Translations under genes and position numbers: made by a program | Part shown: positions 1 through 7,173 of the stretch, piece by piece | How positions within the stretch are numbered: position 1 is the first letter of the stretch | Layout: each line of letters opens with the position of its first letter | The notes under the pieces: model-generated | Told to the model about the DNA's origin: nothing | Database searches by the model: none | Seen by the model: only the letters and a program-made list of their open reading frames with translations | Assembly (NCBI GenBank): GCA_040769125.1 | Contig: JAXGLO010000001.1 | Coordinates: forward strand, 1,178,001 to 1,242,000 | Source: CAIXSE01 sp040769125 | GTDB taxonomy: Bacteria; Actinomycetota; Thermoleophilia; UBA2241 | Direction: 5' to 3' | Length of the DNA: 64,000 nucleotides

Positions 1-207
1 CCAGAATGGCGTCCTGCGGCTTGCCTCGATCGCCTCGGCGATCGTCGTAGCGCGGAGGAAGCCGAGATCGACGAGGCCCGCCGCGCCGGCGAGGAGGAGC
101 AGGAACGATGACCCGATGAAGACGATGGCGGTGTCGAGGAGCACGGCGAGGAGGCGCGAGCCGATCCCGGCGTACACGACGGGTGTCTGGGTATGTGACT
201 CGGGCAG
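1..207 (-). CDS. RDD family membrane protein, N-terminal fragment
   Basis: An open frame on the minus strand runs off the left edge, so only the first 69 or so residues are present. It reads VVYAGIGSRLLAVLLDT followed by a hydrophobic stretch (IVFIGSSFLLLLAGAAG), which matches the start of RDD family membrane proteins, where an Arg-x2-(A)-x-x-x-D motif opens the first membrane helix. No ATG, GTG or TTG lies between the upstream in-frame stop and residue V12. The best Shine-Dalgarno (GAGAGGAG) sits 5 bases before a CTG at 207, so CTG may be the start; GTG at 177 is the alternative. RDD proteins are integral membrane proteins of mostly unknown function, some linked to transport or ion homeostasis. 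Confidence 0.6.
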   Translation of the reverse strand, partial: MPESHTQTPVVYAGIGSRLLAVLLDTAIVFIGSSFLLLLAGAAGLVDLGFLRATTIAEAIEASRRTPFW

Positions 208-299
208 TGTCGCTCCTCTCGCTGCAGAGGTGGCCGAGCGTCAAGGCGCCGTCTCCGCGTCCGTCAGATGATTGTACAGGGTGCGCCCAGGCTGAGCGC

Positions 300-722
300 T
301 CAGGATTTCAGCACGGCCTCGAGCTTGTCTACCAGCGGAGGGAGATCCCCACGCACGGTCTCCCAGAGGATTGTCTTATCGATGCCGAAGTACTCGTGGA
401 CGATCACATTGCGCACACTGTGCAACTGGCGCCACGGCACCTCCGGGTGGACGTCGAGCACCGGTTTGGGAATCCAGCGGATGGACTCTCCCATCGTCAT
501 CAGGTTGTGCAGCACCGCGTCGGTGGTGCGGCGGTCGGCGGCGAACTCCGCATAGGTCATACCGCGGGTGTACGCGTTGATGTTCCGCAGCGCGGCGAGC
601 ATGTCGCGGACGCGAAAGCGCCAGTCCCTGAAGCGGAGCTTGCTCTGGCGCTCAGACCACTCAGGCGCGCCGCCGTTTAGTGCGGCTGGGTGGACTCGCT
701 GCCTTCTCTTGTCAGAACGCAC
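300..722 (-). CDS. hepT: HepT-like ribonuclease toxin
   Basis: A 140-residue helical protein of the HepT (former DUF86) family, the RNase toxin of HepT/MntA modules. The family's R-x4-H-x-Y catalytic motif is intact as RNVIVHEY near residue 110. The GTG start at 722 lies 5 bases after an AGAGGC-like ribosome site and overlaps the end of the upstream nucleotidyltransferase by 11 bases, so the two are translationally coupled. The first 40 or so residues are less conserved; the next in-frame Met begins MLAAL. Known role: HepT cleaves RNA ends and is silenced when MntA adds AMP to the motif tyrosine. Here the toxin follows the antitoxin. Confidence 0.85.
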   Translation of the reverse strand: MRSDKRRQRVHPAALNGGAPEWSERQSKLRFRDWRFRVRDMLAALRNINAYTRGMTYAEFAADRRTTDAVLHNLMTMGESIRWIPKPVLDVHPEVPWRQLHSVRNVIVHEYFGIDKTILWETVRGDLPPLVDKLEAVLKS

Positions 723-1008
723 GGATCGCCTCTGAGATGATGCCGTCGCGCATCTCCGGCCGCAGGGCGGCCGGCGTCGCCAGGTCGATCCGCGCGTCCA
801 TGACGTCGCGGAGGAAGTCGAGCAGACGCACGAAGGTCAGGAAACCTACGCCGGCCTCAGGGTCGAACTCCACGAGGACGTCGACGTCGCTGTTCGAGGT
901 CGCCTGGTCGCGTGCGGTCGAGCCGAAGATGGCGATGTGGCGCACGTGGTACTCGCGCAGTTTCTCGCGGTTGCGCCTGAGACGGCGGATGGCTTCGCGG
1001 CTGGTCAC
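712..1008 (-). CDS. mntA: MntA-like nucleotidyltransferase antitoxin
   Basis: A 98-residue minimal nucleotidyltransferase. The diagnostic G-S-x10-D-x-D motif is exact (GSTARDQATSNSDVDV, about residues 29-44), with a following acidic residue in VEFDPEAG. Family members of this size beside hepT transfer AMP to the toxin's active-site tyrosine and neutralise it. Translation starts at GTG 1008. There is no ribosome site; instead a TAGAAT box lies 6 bases upstream (minus strand), which suggests a leaderless transcript. The gene lies 60 bases downstream of sbcC on the same strand, so it may also be read through from sbcDC. Confidence 0.87.
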   Translation of the reverse strand: MTSREAIRRLRRNREKLREYHVRHIAIFGSTARDQATSNSDVDVLVEFDPEAGVGFLTFVRLLDFLRDVMDARIDLATPAALRPEMRDGIISEAIRAF

Positions 1009-1014
1009 GACCGC

Positions 1015-1020
1015 ATTCTA
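1015..1020 (-). promoter_or_regulatory. -10 box of mntA, leaderless arrangement
   Basis: TAGAAT on the minus strand, separated by 6 bases (GCGGTC) from the GTG start of mntA. A -10 box this close puts the transcript start at or next to the start codon. No clear -35 was seen. Confidence 0.5.
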
Positions 1021-1068
1021 CCGCGTCGCCTGGGGAGCGTTTCGCCGGGGCCGGCGTCAGAGCCGGTC

Positions 1069-3696
1069 TCAGGGGGTCACGAAGCGGGCGGTGCTGCCGG
1101 CCTTGCCCGTCGAGACCTCGAGCCGGGCGTCGATGCGCTCACGGAGCTCCCCGACGTGCGAGATGATGCCCACCAGCCGGCCGCCCTCGTTGAGGTCCAT
1201 GAGCGTGGCGACGGCGAGATCCAGAGACTCGTCGTCGAGGGAGCCGAAGCCTTCGTCCACGAACACCGTCTCGAGGCGGATGCCCCCGGCCTGCGACTGT
1301 ACGATCTCGGCCAGGCCGAGGGCGAGGGAGAGCGCCGCCATGAACTTCTCGCCGCCGGACAGCGTGGCGACCGGTCGCGAGACGCCGGTCCACGCGTCGT
1401 AGGCGAGGAGGCCCAGGCCGGCCGCCTGCCGTCGACCGGCTCGCTGCTCGGTGCGCTCCAGCGCATAGCGGCTCTTGGTCATGCGGCGGAGCCGTTGCGA
1501 CGCGGCGGCGAGCACGTCGTCGAGGAGGGCGCCGAGGACGTAGCTCTGGAAGGAGATGCTGCGGGGATTCCGCCGGTTGGCGACGTCGGCCAGGGCGCCT
1601 ACGGTCGAGTAGCGCGCCGCCAGGTCGGCGCCCTCGGCGAGCAGCTCGTTGAGGCGTACGAGCTGCTTCTCGGCGGCCTGGGCTGCGGCGTGCAGAGTGC
1701 CCGCCTCGGTGCGCGCCGTGCGCGCAGCGTCGGCCGCCGCCGCGGCGCGCGCGGCGAGTTCATCCAGGGCGGGAGGTTCGACGCCGGCCGCGGCCTCCTG
1801 CGCGAGGCGCAGACGCTCGGCCGCCGCCGCCGTGGCCTGTGCATAGTCGTCGATACGCCGCTGTAGCGCTTCGCGCATCGTCTCCGGGCGCGCGGCCGCG
1901 AGTCGCGCCGACTCGTCGGCGAACCCGGACTCCGAGAGGCGCTCCGCGTGGCGTTGCTCGGCCGCCTGTGCCCGCGAAGAGCAGACGCGATGGGCCTCTG
2001 TGGCTGCGGTCAACGCGGCGTCGGCCGTCGCCGCAGCCAGCTCCGCCGACTGGGCGTCCTGCTGAGCCCGGACGAAGGCGTTCTCGAGCTCGGCCGAGGC
2101 GTGCTGAGCATCTGTGAGCGCCGCCTTCAGAGTAGCCGGGTCGGCGTACTCGGCCGCTCCGCGCTCCAGGCGCTCCGACAGGCGCGCCTGTGCGGCGGCG
2201 AGATCGGCCTCGGCGAGGCGCTGAGCGGTTGCGGCCTCGTCTCGCCGCTCGAGCGCGGCGGCGGCGGCCTCCCGGGCGCGCTCGACCTCGCTCTGGACGG
2301 GTGCGGTGGGAGGTCTGGTCGCCGGTGCGGGATGCTCCCGGGCGCCGCACACGGGGCACGGCGCGCCGTCGTGGAGCGAGGCGGCGAGGAAGCTCGCCTG
2401 GGCCTCGCTCCAGGCGTGCTCGAGCGCGGCTGAGGCGTCGCGGGCCGCGGCCCAGGCGTCGTGTGCGGCCGCCGCCTCGCGGCCGGCGCTCTCTGCGATA
2501 GAAGCCGCCTGTCGCTGTGCCTCGCGGGCTGCCTCGAGCTCGCCGGCGGCGTCGGCGTAGCCGGCCAGGCGGCGGACCTCCTCCTGGGCGCGCTCTCGCG
2601 CGTCGGCGCGGGCCGTCTCTCGCTCCAGCGTGTCACGGGCGCTCGCCGCGCGCGCCGAGGACTCTTCATTGCTCGCTGTGGCCTGAGCCAGCGCGCCGCG
2701 CGCCGCCTCCAGCTCCGCAACGGCGTCGCTCATCTGGCGGGCGGTGTCGGCGGCGGCCTCGGCACGGAGCGCCGCCTTGAGCTCGATGCGTGCAGCGTCG
2801 ATCTCTGCGGCGGCCGACTTCAGGGCGTCCGCCTTCAACCTCGCCGCCTCCAGCTCCTTGAGGCGTTCCTGCGCGCGCCGTCCTGCTTCGAGAGCCTCAC
2901 GGGCGGCGCTCGCCGCGCCCTCAGCCTCGTCGGCGTGCTCGGCGGCGTCGATGGCCTCGACGGCCAGGCGCGCGCAGCGCTCGGCGAGATCGTCGGCACA
3001 GGCGGTCTCGGCCTGGCGAAGGATCTCCTCGCGTCGCGCCGTGACGCGCTCGGCCTCCTTGCGAAGGCTCGCGGCCTCATCCTTGAGCGCGCGTTCGATC
3101 TCGGCGTAGCGGCCGGTGTCGAACAGCGCGCGCAGGATCTGCTCCCTCTCTCCGGAGTCGGCTTCGAGGAACTGCTGGAAGCGGCCCTGCGGCAGCATGA
3201 CCACCTGGCGGAACTGTTCGCCGCGAAAGCCGAGCAGGTCTTCGGCCGCCGCTCGCACCCTGGTCCAGCCGGTCGCGAGGGGCGCGCCGTCCTCGGCCAG
3301 CCGACCTGCCGAGTCGCGTCGCAGACGCCACAACGTGGCCTCCTGCGGCGCTTTCGTTAAGCCTTTGCCGCGCCGGCGGGGACGCTCCTGCTCGGGCGCC
3401 CGCTCGGCTCTGTAGAGGTCGGGTCCCAGCGCGAAGTCGAAGCTCACCAGCGTGGGGGTGCCCGGGTCGGCGTGGTCGCTGCGCATGGCGGCGCCGCTGC
3501 GTCCGCCCTCGCCTTCTGGACCGCCGCTCGTCTCTCCGTAGAGGGCGAAGGACATGGCGTCGAGGACGCAGGTCTTGCCTGATCCGGTGGGCCCGGTGAT
3601 GAGGAAGAACCCTGCGCCTCGCAGCTCGGCGAAGTCGAGCTCCTGGCGCCCGGCGTACGGCCCGAAGGCCTGCATGGTGATCGCCAGCGGCCTCAT
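1069..3696 (-). CDS. sbcC: SbcC, SMC-like exonuclease ATPase subunit
   Basis: An 875-residue Rad50/SbcC protein. The N-terminal ATPase half carries Walker A (GPTGSGKT, residues 35-42) and a Q-loop region. Two long alanine-, glutamate- and arginine-rich coiled coils flank the zinc-hook CPVCGAREHP near residue 455. The C-terminal half has the ABC signature LSGGEKF and Walker B/D-loop VFVDEGFGSLD. With SbcD it forms the MRN-like complex that opens hairpins and removes protein-blocked DNA ends. Its start overlaps the sbcD stop by 4 bases (ATGA), which is the usual coupling. Nothing essential is missing; the length is shorter than E. coli SbcC but typical for actinobacteria. Confidence 0.95.
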   Translation of the reverse strand: MRPLAITMQAFGPYAGRQELDFAELRGAGFFLITGPTGSGKTCVLDAMSFALYGETSGGPEGEGGRSGAAMRSDHADPGTPTLVSFDFALGPDLYRAERAPEQERPRRRGKGLTKAPQEATLWRLRRDSAGRLAEDGAPLATGWTRVRAAAEDLLGFRGEQFRQVVMLPQGRFQQFLEADSGEREQILRALFDTGRYAEIERALKDEAASLRKEAERVTARREEILRQAETACADDLAERCARLAVEAIDAAEHADEAEGAASAAREALEAGRRAQERLKELEAARLKADALKSAAAEIDAARIELKAALRAEAAADTARQMSDAVAELEAARGALAQATASNEESSARAASARDTLERETARADARERAQEEVRRLAGYADAAGELEAAREAQRQAASIAESAGREAAAAHDAWAAARDASAALEHAWSEAQASFLAASLHDGAPCPVCGAREHPAPATRPPTAPVQSEVERAREAAAAALERRDEAATAQRLAEADLAAAQARLSERLERGAAEYADPATLKAALTDAQHASAELENAFVRAQQDAQSAELAAATADAALTAATEAHRVCSSRAQAAEQRHAERLSESGFADESARLAAARPETMREALQRRIDDYAQATAAAAERLRLAQEAAAGVEPPALDELAARAAAAADAARTARTEAGTLHAAAQAAEKQLVRLNELLAEGADLAARYSTVGALADVANRRNPRSISFQSYVLGALLDDVLAAASQRLRRMTKSRYALERTEQRAGRRQAAGLGLLAYDAWTGVSRPVATLSGGEKFMAALSLALGLAEIVQSQAGGIRLETVFVDEGFGSLDDESLDLAVATLMDLNEGGRLVGIISHVGELRERIDARLEVSTGKAGSTARFVTP

Positions 3697-4886
3697 GAAG
3701 GCGCCTCGCGCCGCCGCCGCTCGAGGCGGTCGACGACGTCGGCCAGGGTGGTGCTCTCGGCGGCCGTCATCGGGTTGCCGGTCGCGTAGGTGTAGAAGGA
3801 GTCGAAGAGCTCGAGGTCGCCGGCGCTGCCCGGGCGCGGCCGGGCCTCGCCGGCGGGGCCGGGCGCGTCGTACAGCGGGCGCTCGATGGCCAGTACATTG
3901 GGATAGACCTCCCGCAGGCGGCCGATGGGATCGAGCAGCGCTCCCCGGTCGAGGAGCGCCGCGAGCACGTAGTCGTCGCGGCGTGGGTCGTTGCCGCCGC
4001 TCGCCAGCAGCTCGGCGAGGGTGCCCTCGAGGCGCCTGACGTCATGAGGCGGCGTGAGGGCGACCGTCTCGACGGCGATGCGCGCGCGACCCGCAGCGCC
4101 GGCGTCGCCGCCGGCGCTGCCCGGCGCGCCGATCTGCACCACGCTCGCCGACTTGACGTGGTCGTGCTCTGCGAACGAGTACTTCATGAGGGATCCGGCG
4201 TAGCGTATGTTCTCCGCCCCCACGGTCTGCGGGCGGTGCAGGTGACCGAGCGCGACGTAGTCGAAACCGGCGTAGGCGTCGGGCGGGACGCGGCCGCCGC
4301 CGCCGACCGTGAGAGGGCGCTCGCTGTCGGGTGTGTCGAGGCCACCACTGACAAATGCGTGAGCCACGGCCACGTGGCGATCGCCCGGAGGCGCGGCGGC
4401 CAGTGCCCGCGCCGCGCCGGCACGGGCGACGGCCTCATGGTCGTGGAGGGCGTCGTCGGCGTACGCGTGGCGCGCCTCTGCCGGGTCGGCGAACGGGAAC
4501 GCGTGAACATGCACGGGGCCGTGCTCGTCGTGGAGCGTGACACATCGCGGTTGCCGGGCAAGACGCCCTGCCAGATGGAGGCCGTGGTCGCTGAGGAAGA
4601 CAGCGCCGAAGTCGAGGCGGGCGGCGCTGTCGTGGTTGCCGGCGACGGCTACCACGGCGACGTGGAGGCCGAGCACGAGCTCGCTGAGGACGTGGTCGAG
4701 CAGCTCGACGGCCTCGGTGGGGGGGACGGCCCGGTCGTAGATGTCGCCGGCGAGGAGCACGGCCGCCGGGCGCACGTCGGCCACCAGGTCGATGAGCTGG
4801 GTCAGGACCGTCTCCTGGTCGCGCGTGAGGCGCACGTTATGAAGCAGCCGGCCGAGATGCCAGTCAGCCGTGTGAATGAGCCTCAT
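3693..4886 (-). CDS. sbcD: SbcD, Mre11-like exonuclease subunit
   Basis: A 397-residue calcineurin-type metallophosphoesterase. Metal-binding motifs are in order: HTADWHLG (residues 5-12), AGDIYDR, AGNHDS and the later GHLHRPQ. It is the nuclease subunit partnering SbcC. It heads the minus-strand run sbcD-sbcC-mntA-hepT. The ATG at 4886 has no ribosome site, and a TAGGGT box lies 7 bases upstream, so the transcript is probably leaderless. Confidence 0.95.
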   Translation of the reverse strand: MRLIHTADWHLGRLLHNVRLTRDQETVLTQLIDLVADVRPAAVLLAGDIYDRAVPPTEAVELLDHVLSELVLGLHVAVVAVAGNHDSAARLDFGAVFLSDHGLHLAGRLARQPRCVTLHDEHGPVHVHAFPFADPAEARHAYADDALHDHEAVARAGAARALAAAPPGDRHVAVAHAFVSGGLDTPDSERPLTVGGGGRVPPDAYAGFDYVALGHLHRPQTVGAENIRYAGSLMKYSFAEHDHVKSASVVQIGAPGSAGGDAGAAGRARIAVETVALTPPHDVRRLEGTLAELLASGGNDPRRDDYVLAALLDRGALLDPIGRLREVYPNVLAIERPLYDAPGPAGEARPRPGSAGDLELFDSFYTYATGNPMTAAESTTLADVVDRLERRRREAPS

Positions 4887-4893
4887 GTCCGCG

Positions 4894-4899
4894 ACCCTA
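4894..4899 (-). promoter_or_regulatory. -10 box of sbcD, leaderless arrangement
   Basis: TAGGGT (TANNNT type) on the minus strand, 7 bases before the sbcD ATG. It has the same geometry as the boxes before mntA, dinG, polA and uvrC in this window. Confidence 0.4.
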
Positions 4900-5068
4900 C
4901 CACAGGGCTGGGATGTGGCGGACGGGATCCGGATGCGGCGGTGCAGACGGGCCAGCCGGCCGGCAGGACAAGGACCTGACGGCCGGTTCGCGGCTCCTTT
5001 GCGCGCTTCAGCGAAGGCGGCGCGCGATGTTCACCGACCGCCGACCGCGGCCCGTCCGGACGAGGGAG

Positions 5069-5074
5069 TACAAT
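5069..5074 (+). promoter_or_regulatory. -10 box of the DUF2779 nuclease gene, leaderless arrangement
   Basis: TACAAT preceded by GGGAG and followed 7 bases later by the GTG start. The context closely matches the boxes before polA and uvrC. Confidence 0.5.
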
Positions 5075-5081
5075 CGCCCTT

Positions 5082-6485
5082 GTGCGCACGTTTCGCCTCT
5101 CCAAGTCGAGGATCACGGCCGGCCTGCAGTGTGGCAAACGCCTGTGGCTCGCCGTCCACCGGCCCGAGCTCGCGGTCTACAGCGCCGACACGCGTCGCCG
5201 CTTCGCCACCGGCACGAACGTGGGTGAGGTGGCCCGTGAGATCTACGGCGAAGGCGTGCTCATCCGCGGCGGCGGCAACCTGAGCCAGGCGCTTCGCGAC
5301 ACCGAAGCGGTGCTGGCGCGGCCGGGCGACGTCACGCTGTACGAGGCGACCTTCCGGCACCGCGGCGTGCTCGTCCGCGCCGACATCCTCGAGCGCCGCG
5401 CCGGGCGCCATCGCATGGTCGAGGTGAAGTCGGCCACACGCCTCAAGGAGTACCACCTCCAGGACATCGCCATCCAGGCGTGGGTGGCGGAGGGCGCCGG
5501 TGTTCCGCTCGATATCCTCGCTGTAGCGGTGATCGACACCGACTATGTGTACGAGGGCGGCGGATACGCCGGCCTTCTCCAGGAGATCCCCGTCGCCGAT
5601 CAGGCGAGGCCGCTGATGGCGCGCATTCCCGGCTGGGTGCGGGGCTTCAACGAGCTCCTCGCCGGTCCGCTGCCGGCGATCGGCACCGGCACGCAGTGCC
5701 GAAAGCCCTTCGAGTGCCCGTTCATCGGGTTCTGCGAGGCACGGGAGGTGCGGCCGCCGACCGGCGGCCCAGCTGCGCCCGGGGTAGCCCGCGAGTCCGC
5801 TGTCGACCGATCCGCCCGCAGGCTGGCTCACGTCGACGTATCGGCGGGCAGCCTCGATGCGGCGGCGGCCGAGTACCTCTCCACGCTCAGCTACCCGCGG
5901 TACTATCTTGACTTCGAGACCGTGCAGTTTGCGGTGCCTCGCTGGCCGGGGACCCGGCCCTATCAGCAGGTGGTGTTCCAGTGGTCCTGCCACGTCGAGC
6001 ACGCGTTGGGGGAGCTCGAGCACCGGGCCTTCCTCGACACGAGCGGCGCGGCGCCCCTGCGCGCCGCCGCCGAGGCGCTGCTCGCCGCACTGGGGGAGAC
6101 AGGGCCGATCTTCGTGTACCACGACTTCGAGAAGTGGCGGCTCATGGAGATGGCAGCGGCCTTTCCCGATCTGGCTCCGCGGCTCGAGGTCGTCACCGGG
6201 CGCCTTGTGGATCTGCTGCGCCTCACGCGCCAGCACTACCGGCACCCGGCGCTCAACGGCAGCTACTCCCTGAAGACTGTGCTCCCGACCGTCGACGCCG
6301 AGCTCGACTACGCGGCGCTGGGCGAGGTGAAGGACGGGCTTGCGGCGCAGGCCGCCTACCATGAGGCCAGCGATCCTGCCACGACGCCGGCGCGGCGCGC
6401 GGAGCTCCGCGAGGCGTTGCTCGAGTACTGTGCCCTCGATACGCTCGCGCTCGTGCGTTTGGCACATCGCCTGGGCGCCGGTTGA
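5082..6485 (+). CDS. DUF2779 protein with Cas4-like Fe-S nuclease domain
   Basis: A 467-residue protein. The N-terminal half looks like a RecB/Cas4-type PD-(D/E)xK nuclease: an acidic residue in LVRADILE and the EVKSAT core near residue 111. Four cysteines (C17, C206, C212, C218) have the spacing of the Fe-S cluster that staples Cas4/AddB-type nucleases. The C-terminal half (from PRYYLDFETVQF, about residue 268) is the DUF2779 domain, whose D-F-E motif and later acidic residues resemble a DEDD-type 3'-5' exonuclease. Two nuclease folds in one chain suggest DNA end processing. It is divergent from sbcD across a 195-base gap. Its exact substrate is unknown; no CRISPR genes are nearby. Confidence 0.8.
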   Translation: MRTFRLSKSRITAGLQCGKRLWLAVHRPELAVYSADTRRRFATGTNVGEVAREIYGEGVLIRGGGNLSQALRDTEAVLARPGDVTLYEATFRHRGVLVRADILERRAGRHRMVEVKSATRLKEYHLQDIAIQAWVAEGAGVPLDILAVAVIDTDYVYEGGGYAGLLQEIPVADQARPLMARIPGWVRGFNELLAGPLPAIGTGTQCRKPFECPFIGFCEAREVRPPTGGPAAPGVARESAVDRSARRLAHVDVSAGSLDAAAAEYLSTLSYPRYYLDFETVQFAVPRWPGTRPYQQVVFQWSCHVEHALGELEHRAFLDTSGAAPLRAAAEALLAALGETGPIFVYHDFEKWRLMEMAAAFPDLAPRLEVVTGRLVDLLRLTRQHYRHPALNGSYSLKTVLPTVDAELDYAALGEVKDGLAAQAAYHEASDPATTPARRAELREALLEYCALDTLALVRLAHRLGAG

Positions 6486-6594
6486 CGCGTTGCAGTGGCA
6501 CGCCGCACGTTCGCCGGCGCTCGCAATCGGTCGGTCACCCAGGGCCCTGCCTGGCCTCGCGCCGGGGAGCCCTGCGATGCGAGAGGAGGAATCC

Positions 6595-7173
6595 ATGAAG
6601 GTGGTGGCGTTCAACGGCAGTCCGCGCAAGAACGGCAACACGGCCATCCTGCTGCGCCGCGTGCTGGCCGAGATCGAGGAGGCGGGCATCGAGACGGAGC
6701 TCGTGCAGCTTGGCGGTCTGCGTCTCGGTGGCTGCACGGCGTGCCTGAAGTGCGCTGAGACCCGCGACAACCGCTGTAGCGGGCTCAAGGACGACGGCCT
6801 CAATGCCTGTGTCGAGAAGATGCTGGAGGCCGACGGCGTGCTCATCGGCTCACCCACGTACTTCGCGAATTGCAGCGCCGTCACCCAGGCCCTGCTCGAG
6901 CGCGCCGGCTACGTCACGCGCAAGAGCGGCGGGAGCCTGGCCCGCAAGCTCGGCGCGGCCGTCGTAGCGGTTCGCCGTGCAGGCGCGATTCACGCCTTCG
7001 ACTCCATCAACCACTGGTTCCTCCTGAACGAGATGCTCGTGGTCGGATCGACGTACTGGAACATCGGCATCGGCAGGGATGTGGGCGACGTGGAGGCCGA
7101 TGAGGAAGGGCTCGAAACGATGGCCGCCCTCGGCCGGACGATGGCCTGGGCGCTCACGCGCCTCAAGGACTAG
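6595..7173 (+). CDS. Iron-sulfur flavoprotein, NADPH-dependent FMN reductase family
   Basis: A 192-residue flavodoxin-like protein with the FMN-phosphate loop GSPRKNGNT (residues 8-16). The compact cysteine motif C47-x2-C50-x2-C53-x7-C61 is the hallmark of archaeal and bacterial Isf proteins, which hold a 4Fe-4S cluster beside FMN. GSPTYFAN is the second flavin-contact loop. Isf proteins move electrons to acceptors such as oxygen or peroxide in anaerobes; the substrate here is not known. The ATG at 6595 follows a strong AGAGGAGGA ribosome site. Its stop codon overlaps that of the convergent helicase gene by 3 bases. Confidence 0.88.
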   Translation: MKVVAFNGSPRKNGNTAILLRRVLAEIEEAGIETELVQLGGLRLGGCTACLKCAETRDNRCSGLKDDGLNACVEKMLEADGVLIGSPTYFANCSAVTQALLERAGYVTRKSGGSLARKLGAAVVAVRRAGAIHAFDSINHWFLLNEMLVVGSTYWNIGIGRDVGDVEADEEGLETMAALGRTMAWALTRLKD

